DNA of 28,625 nucleotides from CAZSCF01 sp964636505. Lineage in GTDB: Bacteria > Patescibacteriota > Minisyncoccia > Moranbacterales > UBA2206. A model generated the notes under the pieces. The model was not told where the DNA came from, made no database searches, and saw only the letters and a program-made list of their open reading frames with translations. Positions 20,924-27,697 of this stretch are shown here, piece by piece (position 1 is the stretch's first letter; the number at the start of each line of letters is the position of its first letter). Position numbers and translations under genes: made by a program. The DNA is taken from contig CAZWRY010000011.1 in assembly GCA_964636505.1 (NCBI GenBank), forward strand, positions 1 to 28,625, in the 5' to 3' direction.

Positions 20924-21928
20924 CTATTTAAAATCTATTTCATTGGCGTGAAGTTCATAAAGGAAATTGTAATTTCCTTTTTCTATTTCTTCTTCCATGT
21001 CTGTTACTTTTCTGCCTTCAAATTCAGAAAACCCAAGAGCTTTAAGTCCATTAACGGTCATCATTTTTACCACGTCTCTGGCTGATATGTGGTTTGAGTT
21101 TAGATTTACTCCTTTTTGCACGAGGGCGGCAAGTTTGCCGGCTTCCCAAATGTCCAACCTGTTGGAACTGGCAGCACCGTCTGTTCCCAGGCAAACATTA
21201 ATTTTTTTGTCGAGCATTTTTCCAAGGGGCATAATGCCTGAACCTAATTTTAAATTGCTGAGAGGACAATAAACAACATTAACTTTTCTTTTGGCCATGA
21301 TATCCAAATCTTCATCAGTAACCCAGACACAATGAGCCAGAAGAGATTTCTCATTCAAAAGGCCGAGTTTATCCAGATAGGCCGTCGGAGTAAGACTGGT
21401 TTTTTGCAAACAATCATCGAATTCTTTTTTAGTTTCTGACAAATGAATGTGCAAAAGAGCATCATATTTTTCAGCTAATTCTTTGGCTTTCAGTAAATTT
21501 TTTTCCGAAACCGCATAAATTGAATGGGGCGCGACAGCTACTTTTATCGATGGATGATTTTGATATTTGATTAAAAGTTTTTCGGAAATTTCCAGAGCTT
21601 GCTCAGGTGTTTTTGTGCTGGGGGAGGGGAAGTCCAGAATGCATTCTCCGATTATTGTCGGTACGCCAAGCTCTTCGGCGGCTTCAGCTACTCTGTCTTC
21701 AAAAAAATACATATCCGCAAAAATCTGAATGCCATTTCTTTTCATTTCCAAAATAGCTTCTTTGGTTTTTTCATATACGAAGTCAGAGTTCACCTGATCC
21801 TTTTCGGCTGGCCAAATATATTTTTCCAGCCATTCTTGCAACGGCAAATCTTCCGCTATTCCGCGGAAGGCGATCATAGCCGCATGCGTATGAACGTTAA
21901 CAAGAGGAAGGTTAAATTTTTGTTTCAT
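20924..21928 (-). CDS. Amidohydrolase, adenosine/cytosine-deaminase-like, without sandwich domain
   Basis: 334 residues, against about 430 for MtaD/SAH-deaminase relatives. Metal ligands are His13 and His15 (VNVHTHAAM), His162 in LLHIHLSET, probably His199 in LLAHCVWV, and Asp250 in CLGTDGAAS. RGIAEDLPLQEWLEKYIWP is close to the 5-methylthioadenosine/S-adenosylhomocysteine deaminase group. The N-terminal half of the beta-sandwich is missing: the protein begins at the barrel. The C-terminus after MTVNGLKALGF also lacks the usual GKxADL end. So it is either a compact member or a partly degraded one; all metal ligands remain. Substrate is unproven. Confidence 0.85.
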   Translation of the reverse strand: MKQKFNLPLVNVHTHAAMIAFRGIAEDLPLQEWLEKYIWPAEKDQVNSDFVYEKTKEAILEMKRNGIQIFADMYFFEDRVAEAAEELGVPTIIGECILDFPSPSTKTPEQALEISEKLLIKYQNHPSIKVAVAPHSIYAVSEKNLLKAKELAEKYDALLHIHLSETKKEFDDCLQKTSLTPTAYLDKLGLLNEKSLLAHCVWVTDEDLDIMAKRKVNVVYCPLSNLKLGSGIMPLGKMLDKKINVCLGTDGAASSNRLDIWEAGKLAALVQKGVNLNSNHISARDVVKMMTVNGLKALGFSEFEGRKVTDMEEEIEKGNYNFLYELHANEIDFK

Positions 21929-22129
21929 ATGATGATTTTACTATTATATTTTTAAAAGTATATTTATATTCTATGCTCTTTAGCTATTCTTGTAAAAAAG
22001 CCAATTATAATCTCTTTAATTCTGTCTGAAAGATCGGATGCCATTATGATAAAAACAATCCATGCTTTCATTTTTTTGTAATTAAAGGTAAAATTCAAAC
22101 AAATTATAAGAAAATGATTATCAATTATT
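21929..22129. other. Intergenic region, divergent amidohydrolase and peptidase genes
   Basis: AT-rich. A minus-strand TATAAT (21943-21948) may serve the amidohydrolase gene, and TGTAATTAAAGGTAAAAT (about 22077-22094) the peptidase gene. A minus-strand ORF of 35 residues (21964-22071, MKAWIVFIIMASDLSDRI and on) has no Shine-Dalgarno. Nothing else is seen. Confidence 0.4.
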
Positions 22130-22966
22130 ATGAAAAAATTTGAAATCAAAAACAAAAATAACGAAATAGTTTCTGATGTTTTTTATTTCCTTGAATATGA
22201 AAATAGGAAATATAAAAACAAACAAGAATTCATTAATTATTTAGTTAGAACCATTTCAAAAATTAATGGCATAGGTTACGCTGGCTTTAAAGACGAGGCA
22301 AATTTACACAAACATTTAGTGAAAGCGGTTTTTGGTTTTGAAAAGTTCAATGGAGTCCCAAAGATTAATTTTAGGGAACAGGAGATTCTTCGAATAATTA
22401 AAAATACGCTAGGAAAATGTAATGAAAAATTAAAATCAGAAATAGTATATTTCTTTATCTTTCCTAATTTCAATAAATTTAAAAAAGAAAAAATGAATGG
22501 TGTAGGTGGTCTTTGTCCTTGGAAAAATACAATTTTAATCGATATAAATCCAGTAAGTGGATGGCAAGATGCGTTAAAAAGATCTTTGTGTCATGAGTTC
22601 CATCATTCAATTATTGCGAACAAGAGAAATTCGCAAACATGGACGTTGCTTGAGGCGCTGGTTTATGAGGGTATGGCTGACAATTTTGCGGAAGATATAA
22701 CTGGTAAAACCAGTCCTTGGGTTAAGGCTCTATCCAAAAAGGAAAGCAAGGTTTTTCTTAAGAGAATAGAAAAACTGCTAGACTTGAATGATGAAAAAAC
22801 ATATCAGGAAGTGTTTTTTGGAAAAAATAAAAAGTATCCAATGTGGGCAGGATATGCAGTGGGATATCAAATGGTAAAAGCATACTTAAAGGCTCATCCC
22901 GATCTAACTTGGATTGATATTTCAAAATTAAAGCCAAGGATATTTCAGAAAATTTGTTTTTCGTAA
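22130..22966 (+). CDS. DUF2268-type predicted zinc peptidase
   Basis: 278 residues, soluble. The HExxH motif is H155-E-F-H-H159 in LCHEFHHSII, and the probable third ligand is Glu180 in LLEALVYEGMADNF. This spacing and the EGMA end match the DUF2268 family of predicted gluzincin proteases. The first 120 residues have no recognised domain. Its Lys/Asn/Ile-rich composition is typical of the AT-rich genes here. The peptide/radical-SAM cassette follows on the same strand after 177 bases, but with its own promoter and ribosome sites. A role as leader peptidase for that peptide is possible but only conjecture. Confidence 0.75.
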   Translation: MKKFEIKNKNNEIVSDVFYFLEYENRKYKNKQEFINYLVRTISKINGIGYAGFKDEANLHKHLVKAVFGFEKFNGVPKINFREQEILRIIKNTLGKCNEKLKSEIVYFFIFPNFNKFKKEKMNGVGGLCPWKNTILIDINPVSGWQDALKRSLCHEFHHSIIANKRNSQTWTLLEALVYEGMADNFAEDITGKTSPWVKALSKKESKVFLKRIEKLLDLNDEKTYQEVFFGKNKKYPMWAGYAVGYQMVKAYLKAHPDLTWIDISKLKPRIFQKICFS

Positions 22967-23004
22967 ATATTTTTTCAAATTTTACATAAAAATATTCATA
23001 AAAA

Positions 23005-23061
23005 ATTATTGGTGTTATTTTTGCCTAAGCTATTGACAAAATACCCAATAATGGCTAATCT
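23005..23061 (+). promoter_or_regulatory. Promoter region of the peptide/radical-SAM cassette
   Basis: TTGACA at 23033-23038. The -10 is poor (TAATCT at 23056-23061 with 17-base spacing). The inverted repeat ATTATTGG (23005-23012) and CCAATAAT (23045-23052) flanks the -35 and could bind a regulator; a weak -10 is usual for activated promoters. Confidence 0.5.
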
Positions 23062-23143
23062 TTTGGAAGATCATTGAAATCAAAAAAGTCTAAAAATACA
23101 TGCAATTTCGCATGCAAATACTAATAGAAGGAGGTGAAAAAGT

Positions 23144-23287
23144 ATGACGAAGGAAATATTTGATCCGAAGGAAATTGTGGCTTTACCTTTAGAGCCGACG
23201 CCGCTGAAGAACAACTGCGCGATGCCTTGTCCGAGTCCCAGTCCGGACACAATCGCGTCCCTGGGGTACAAGGTCAAAATCTCTTAA
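23144..23287 (+). CDS. Putative RiPP precursor peptide, 47 residues
   Basis: The ATG at 23144 follows an excellent Shine-Dalgarno (AAGGAGGTGA, 23128-23137). The peptide starts MTKEIFDPKEIVALPLEP, a charged then hydrophobic stretch of the kind read as a leader. The remainder is NNCAMPCPSPSPDTIASLG and ends YKVKIS. Its two cysteines, Cys25 and Cys29, stand four apart next to a PCPSPSP run. It is followed by a 12-bp hairpin and then by a PqqD-like/radical-SAM protein, the standard layout of a ribosomally made, modified peptide. No PqqA E-x3-Y motif, mycofactocin VY end or SCIFF multi-Cys pattern is seen. Thioether formation at the cysteines is a reasonable guess. No transporter is adjacent. It is too short for many ORF callers. 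Confidence 0.75.
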   Translation: MTKEIFDPKEIVALPLEPTPLKNNCAMPCPSPSPDTIASLGYKVKIS

Positions 23288-23301
23288 TTGGCATGAACCG
23301 A

Positions 23302-23331
23302 GAGGCATCTCCGCAGCAACGGAGATGCCTC
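23302..23331 (+). other. 12-bp hairpin between precursor and enzyme genes
   Basis: GAGGCATCTCCG (23302-23313) pairs perfectly with CGGAGATGCCTC (23320-23331) around a 6-nt loop. There is no T tract, and the enzyme's Shine-Dalgarno starts ten bases later. Probably protects or partly terminates the message so that more peptide than enzyme is made. Confidence 0.8.
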
Positions 23332-23354
23332 AAATTATCTAGGAGGAAAACTAA

Positions 23355-24632
23355 ATGAAGTACATTTTGAGGGATTGTGTCTTGTATAGAAGGGAAGTCT
23401 TTGGTTCCATTGTTTATAACAGGAATGACCGGCAATATCACCACTTTAACAGATCGGCATCTGAAATTATTGAACAATGTTCTCGACCAAGCTCGCCATC
23501 AGATATTGTGTTTGCAATATCGGAGAAAGGAGAATTTGCAGGAGTCAGTATCGAAAGTGTCAAAAGTTTTATTGAACATTTGTCTCGTATTGGGCTTATT
23601 ATCAAAGCGCAGAGTACGCAGATTAAAAGTGGCGCAGATATGTTCTTTGTCGACATGAATGTTTTTCCCAAGAATTATTTGGCGTCGCCAACGACAGTAG
23701 CCCTTTATGTGACATACAAGTGCCACAGGCATTGTCGTCACTGCATATCTGATGCAAATTCAGAAGCCAAAAACAATCTTTGCGAGTTGTCAACCTCGGA
23801 ATGGTTGCGTGTGATTGATATCTTGAAAAGCAAAGGCGTTGTGCAATTGGTTATTACTGGCGGAGAGCCGTTCTATCGTGAAGATCTGATGCAGATCTTG
23901 AAATATGCGGATGAACGAAAATTCCGCACGTTCGTTTTGACGGAAGCTGGGCTATTGAATGAGGAATTGATTGATGGCATAGCTACATTAAAGCACCTAG
24001 ATCATCTTCAGGTTAGCATGGATGGCTACAACGCAAAAACACACGATTTTATTAGGGGCAATGGCGCTTTTGCAACTTTATTGTCCAAATTACAGATGCT
24101 GAAAAATGCAAACGTTAATTTCACAATTGCTTCGCTTATGCACAGGGACAATTATCTGGACCTGTCCAAGATTGCCAAACTGGCGACCAAGATGGGAGCA
24201 AAAAGACTTTGGATAACACCCTTGACACCTTTTGGCCGCGGTCAAGATCTTAGTGACTTAGTTCTTTCCAATGATCAACTTGCTGTGATTTCACGTGAAT
24301 ACTGTCAATTGATAAAAGTTGGAGCAGTGAATCCTGCAAATGATTTTTGGAAAGTTGCTAGCCAAGAACAGGAATCTTGTGGCGATAATTTTAATCCATT
24401 AAAAGATAATCCCTTCGAGTTTAGTCGAGCCATATATACTTTGTCGGTTGATCCGTCCGGCAACTGTTATGTTGACAGTAAGTCGAGATCACTGGATGTC
24501 CTGTCACTTGGAAACATTTTGACCAATGATTTCGATAATATCTGGCACAATACGGCCCTTGAGACTATTCGTGCAGGATACGAATTTGGTGATTGGACGT
24601 TTTTTGACTATCTTGGCAAGATGGGCGAATGA
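23355..24632 (+). CDS. PqqD-like/radical-SAM peptide-modifying enzyme
   Basis: 425 residues. Residues 1-95 look like a PqqD-type RiPP recognition domain (FNRSASEIIEQC, then a winged-helix pattern). The radical-SAM core starts near 110, with the cluster motif C123-HRH-C127-RH-C130 and GGEP at 169-172. After about 335 the SPASM-like region is reduced: Cys342 and Cys371 are present, but the terminal CxxC-type cysteines are absent although LGNILTNDFDNIWHN follows as usual. By family, such enzymes join cysteine sulfur or other side chains in a peptide through radical chemistry. A good Shine-Dalgarno (AGGAGG, 23341-23346) supports the start. Base and codon use is richer in G+C than in neighbours, which suggests acquisition. 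A terminator follows. Confidence 0.85.
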   Translation: MKYILRDCVLYRREVFGSIVYNRNDRQYHHFNRSASEIIEQCSRPSSPSDIVFAISEKGEFAGVSIESVKSFIEHLSRIGLIIKAQSTQIKSGADMFFVDMNVFPKNYLASPTTVALYVTYKCHRHCRHCISDANSEAKNNLCELSTSEWLRVIDILKSKGVVQLVITGGEPFYREDLMQILKYADERKFRTFVLTEAGLLNEELIDGIATLKHLDHLQVSMDGYNAKTHDFIRGNGAFATLLSKLQMLKNANVNFTIASLMHRDNYLDLSKIAKLATKMGAKRLWITPLTPFGRGQDLSDLVLSNDQLAVISREYCQLIKVGAVNPANDFWKVASQEQESCGDNFNPLKDNPFEFSRAIYTLSVDPSGNCYVDSKSRSLDVLSLGNILTNDFDNIWHNTALETIRAGYEFGDWTFFDYLGKMGE

Positions 24633-24656
24633 TGTTATGCACCAAATAAATGATAG

Positions 24657-24691
24657 AAACCCCGCGACTTATTGTGGTCAAGGGGTTTTTT
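24657..24691 (+). terminator. Terminator of the peptide cassette
   Basis: AAACCCC (24657-24663) pairs with GGGGTTT (24682-24688), then a T tract. Confidence 0.85.
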
Positions 24692-24713
24692 ATTGCCTTC
24701 AAACCTGTTGACT

Positions 24714-24719
24714 TATAAT
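24714..24719 (+). promoter_or_regulatory. -10 element of lysS
   Basis: TATAAT with TTGCCT at 24693-24698 as a weak -35 (15-base spacing). It leaves a leader of about 53 bases. Confidence 0.4.
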
Positions 24720-24778
24720 GCGAAAAAACTTAAAATGTAGAAAGAGCTCTAGCTTATTATTAAGTATTAAGTAAGACA

Positions 24779-26239
24779 ATGTCAGAAAAAAAAGCCAGTG
24801 AAAGGAGTGAAAGAATTCAAAAACTTGAAAAACTAAAAAAATTAGCAATAAATCCTTTCCCATCAAAATCAAACAGAGATCATATGATTAGTGATATCTT
24901 TTTAAATTTTGATGATTTACAAAAAAAAGGAAAAGCAGTATCTATAGCAGGCAGATTGTGCAGCATTAGAATCCATGGTAATTTGACCTTTTGCAATATA
25001 AAAGATGCTAGTGGTAATATCCAGTTAGCTTTTTCAAAAAAAGAATTAATTAATGATGAATATAAAAATTTTGTAAATCTTATTGACGAAGGTGACTTCA
25101 TTGAAGTTTTTGGGTGTTGCTTTTTTACTCATCGTCAGGAAAAAAGCATAATGGTTCAAAAATGGAAGTTACTTACAAAAGCGGTTAGGCCTTTACCGAG
25201 TTCGTGGTTTGGATTTAAAGACGAAGAAAAAAGGCTCCGTAAGAGATATTTGGATATTTTGCTTAATCCAGAAATAAAAGAACTGATTATAAAAAAAGAA
25301 AGATTTTGGCAAACTATCAGATCTTTTCTAAAAGAAAAAGGATTTTTAGAAGTTGAAACTCCGACATTAGAGGCAACTGCCAGCGGTGCTGATGCTAAGC
25401 CCTTTAAAACGCATCATAATGATTTTGATATGGATGTTTATTTGAGAATTTGTGTGGGCGAGCTTTGGCAAAAAAGACTTATGGCGGCTGGTTTTGAAAA
25501 AACATTTGAAATCGGTAGAGCATATCGAAATGAGGGCAGCAGCTCAGAGCATCTTCAGGAATTCACTAATGTGGAATTTTATTGGGCATACGCAGACTAT
25601 CAAATGGGAATGAAACTGGTTAAAAGAATGTATAAAAAAATTGCCAAAGATGTTTTTCAAACAACCAAGTTTAAAATTAAAAATTTTGATGTTGATCTTA
25701 ATGCCGAGTGGATTAAAATAGACTATCGTCAGGAAGTTTTAAAACAAACAGGAATTGATGTGTTAGCGGCAACTGAAAATGAAATGAAGAATAAACTGGA
25801 TGATCTAAAAGTTAAATTTGACGGAAAAACAAAAGAAAGATTAATTGACAGCTTATGGAAATATTGCCGAAAAAATATTGCCGGTCCAGCGTTTCTTATC
25901 AATGAGCCTAAAATTATTTCTCCTTTAGCAAAATCAAGAGAAGATAATCCAGCATTAACAGAACGCTTTCATGTGATTATTGCTGGAAGCGAAATTGGAC
26001 AGGGATTTTCCGAACTTAATGATCCAATTGACCAGAGGCAACGTTTCGATTCGCAACAAAAATTATTAAAAGCTGGTGATGAAGAAGCAATGGCAGCTGA
26101 TTATGATTTTGTTGAGATGCTTGAATATGGAATGCCACCTGTCTGTGGCTTTGGTTTTGGTGAACGCCTTTTTAGTTTTTTTGAGAATAAACCACTGCGC
26201 GAAACGCAGATATTTCCTTTAATGAAGCCGAAGATTTAG
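24779..26239 (+). CDS. lysS: Lysyl-tRNA synthetase, class II
   Basis: 486 residues. The N-terminal OB fold for the anticodon (about 55-145) is followed by the class II core. Motif 2 is FEIGRAYRNEGSSSEHLQEFTNVEFYWAY. Motif 3 is PPVCGFGFGERLFSFF: it lacks one residue relative to the usual GxGxGIDR and has Glu for Asp. The ending REVQ-like FPLMKPK is of the type I remember from candidate-phylum LysRS. ISPLAKSREDNP and GSEIGQGFSELNDPIDQRQRF are fully typical. It charges tRNA-Lys. Monocistronic by context. Confidence 0.96.
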   Translation: MSEKKASERSERIQKLEKLKKLAINPFPSKSNRDHMISDIFLNFDDLQKKGKAVSIAGRLCSIRIHGNLTFCNIKDASGNIQLAFSKKELINDEYKNFVNLIDEGDFIEVFGCCFFTHRQEKSIMVQKWKLLTKAVRPLPSSWFGFKDEEKRLRKRYLDILLNPEIKELIIKKERFWQTIRSFLKEKGFLEVETPTLEATASGADAKPFKTHHNDFDMDVYLRICVGELWQKRLMAAGFEKTFEIGRAYRNEGSSSEHLQEFTNVEFYWAYADYQMGMKLVKRMYKKIAKDVFQTTKFKIKNFDVDLNAEWIKIDYRQEVLKQTGIDVLAATENEMKNKLDDLKVKFDGKTKERLIDSLWKYCRKNIAGPAFLINEPKIISPLAKSREDNPALTERFHVIIAGSEIGQGFSELNDPIDQRQRFDSQQKLLKAGDEEAMAADYDFVEMLEYGMPPVCGFGFGERLFSFFENKPLRETQIFPLMKPKI

Positions 26240-26282
26240 TGGGTTCTTTCAAAAATTTTTTAAGTGCGGATGTTTTTACGGA

Positions 26283-26341
26283 AAAATGTAAACCAATCTA
26301 CCGATTTTACATTTTGCAACAACTTTTTACTTGTTGCAAAA
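26283..26341 (+). other. Two overlapping hairpins upstream of the small Cys-rich gene
   Basis: AAAATGTAAA (26283-26292) pairs with TTTACATTTT (26306-26315). TTTTGCAACAA (26312-26322) pairs perfectly with TTGTTGCAAAA (26331-26341). They share 26312-26315, so they compete over those bases. The region is lysS 3' flank and leader of the 26370 gene. The T-rich part precedes the arms, so it is not a normal plus-strand terminator. Confidence 0.6.
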
Positions 26342-26369
26342 AAAACAGAAGGAGAGGAGGAGTTTGGCT

Positions 26370-26573
26370 ATGGAAAAAGTATGCACGCATATTTATCCAG
26401 TGTCCGAAGAACCCAAGACGTATTGTAAATTGGGATGCGGATGTTTTATCAGCAGTGTGGATGACGGAGGTCCCAAAGGTGTTGATCCTCGGGGAAAATG
26501 TCCTAATTCGATGGAAGCAAAAAAAGAAAGAAAGTCCGAAACATTTTTTATGTCATCTTGCGCTGGAGCATAA
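26370..26573 (+). CDS. Small Cys-rich protein, 67 residues
   Basis: The start at 26370 is fixed by a strong Shine-Dalgarno (AAGGAGAGGAGGAG, 26349-26361). Six cysteines are at 5, 19, 23, 25, 44 and 64, with C-x3-C-x-C in the centre (CKLGCGC) and GKCPNS later. No membrane helix or signal is visible. The pattern would suit metal binding or crosslinking, but no family is recognised. The last ten residues (FFMSSCAGA) are hydrophobic/small. A competing-hairpin leader precedes it and a terminator follows. Like the 106-residue gene and the peptide cassette, it has a strong Shine-Dalgarno in a genome where most genes here have none. It could be a second peptide substrate, but no enzyme is adjacent. 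Confidence 0.7.
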   Translation: MEKVCTHIYPVSEEPKTYCKLGCGCFISSVDDGGPKGVDPRGKCPNSMEAKKERKSETFFMSSCAGA

Positions 26574-26604
26574 TGACAGCACTTAACAACGATTGAAGAA
26601 GGTG

Positions 26605-26647
26605 AGCCCCCTTGTTAACAAAGATTTCTAAGGGGGCTTCTTATATT
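26605..26647 (+). terminator. Terminator after the small Cys-rich gene
   Basis: AGCCCCCTT (26605-26613) pairs with AAGGGGGCT (26630-26638), then TCTTATATTT. Confidence 0.75.
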
Positions 26648-26671
26648 TATCCAAATTCCAACAGAATAAGA

Positions 26672-27469
26672 CTATGATAAATTTAATTTGTTTTTTCCGG
26701 CGGTTATTGCCAAAATCCCCCTATAGCTTTCTTCTCCAATGAAGATGGGGTAAAAATTTTTATTTGATTTTATTTCTTTCCCAGCAGACCATCCAATAAC
26801 TTTGCCTTTTTTTATTAACTTGAAATTTAGGATGTTTTTGTTGGTTTTGAAGGGCAGATGAACCTCATATGAACCGGTAACGGTATACAATTCTTTTTTG
26901 GTTGAGTTTAATTTTGATCCTTTGATCATGCCTAAATTTTTCAAAATTGCTACAATCTCAAACAAAGCTTTTTTATAGTTAGTTCCTTTTTTATTCGGAC
27001 CATATTCAATAGCCAAGCCGGTTTTTGCATATCTTATCATTTCTCCGCCACCAAAAACATTTTTTCTTATCAAGGCCACCTTTTTGCAGGGGACTAGACG
27101 CAAAATATTTCTGGTCGTTTTTCTTAAATTAGTGACAATGGCAATTCGATCAAAATTAGAAGTTGTGGCATGGATATCAATCACAATGTCAGAATCTTTT
27201 ATTTCCTTGCTTATGGAATGAGCCAAGCGTTCTTCATAGTTTCCATTTTTCTTTCCTGGAAAAGAACGGTTTAAATCTCCATCTACTATTCGTTGTTTTT
27301 TCTGTATGGCTTTTTCATTGGCAACGATTAATTTCAAAGACCCTTTTAATAAACATATGTCTTTTAATTTATCTATAACTCTTTTGCCGATTATCTCGTT
27401 GCCATGTAGACAGCCAACAATAGAAATGAGTGGCTTGCCGTATCCAATTTTTGTGATATTAAGTTTCAT
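26672..27469 (-). CDS. Succinylglutamate desuccinylase/aspartoacylase family hydrolase
   Basis: 265 residues. Zinc ligands are His22 and Glu25 in GCLHGNE, and His100 in IVIDIHATTS. Substrate residues DLNRSFPG include Arg68; the catalytic glutamate is probably Glu155 in GLAIEYGPN. This is the M14-like AstE/AspA family, which hydrolyses N-acyl amino acids or related amides. No arginine-catabolism genes are adjacent, so the substrate is unknown. It faces the converging terminator of the small Cys-rich gene and is divergent from the second 7TM gene. Confidence 0.88.
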   Translation of the reverse strand: MKLNITKIGYGKPLISIVGCLHGNEIIGKRVIDKLKDICLLKGSLKLIVANEKAIQKKQRIVDGDLNRSFPGKKNGNYEERLAHSISKEIKDSDIVIDIHATTSNFDRIAIVTNLRKTTRNILRLVPCKKVALIRKNVFGGGEMIRYAKTGLAIEYGPNKKGTNYKKALFEIVAILKNLGMIKGSKLNSTKKELYTVTGSYEVHLPFKTNKNILNFKLIKKGKVIGWSAGKEIKSNKNFYPIFIGEESYRGILAITAGKNKLNLS

Positions 27470-27491
27470 AAATTTAAATTAAAAATTAAAA

Positions 27492-27556
27492 CGACCTCTG
27501 AGGAAGAGATCGGTTAGAAGTTATTTTATCGCGCAAAAACCAATCTCTTTAGGAGG
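27492..27556. repeat. Imperfect long inverted repeat between divergent genes
   Basis: The stretch ACCTC-(5)-AAGAGATCGGTT near 27495-27515 is mirrored by AACCAATCTCTTTAGGAGGT at about 27537-27556. The arms match apart from a 2-3 base bulge and one G:T pair. It sits in the 216-base gap before the second 7TM gene; role unknown. Confidence 0.5.
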
Positions 27557-27668
27557 TAAAGAAAAAAGAAAAGAGACAATTTTTGGTGTATATTTTCTGC
27601 ATATTTTTGATGAGGCAAGTATAGCAAGTTCATTACAAAAAGCAAGTGTTTTATTTTTCCCAATTCTA

Positions 27669-27677
27669 TGCTAGGAT
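27669..27677 (+). promoter_or_regulatory. Extended -10 of the second 7TM gene
   Basis: TG-C-TAGGAT, aligned with 20049-20057 of the first copy; a CATAAT at 27682-27687 is an alternative. Confidence 0.45.
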
Positions 27678-27697
27678 AGTGCATAATGCAAAATTAT

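Noticed and set aside
23144..24632. PQQ or mycofactocin biosynthesis
   Set aside because: The peptide lacks the E-x3-Y of PqqA and the C-terminal VY of mycofactocin, and no other pqq or mft genes are nearby.
26239..26586. Plus-strand 115-residue ORF after lysS
   Set aside because: It overlaps the small Cys-rich gene in another frame, has a poor start, and has basic, erratic composition; the 26370 gene has the Shine-Dalgarno.
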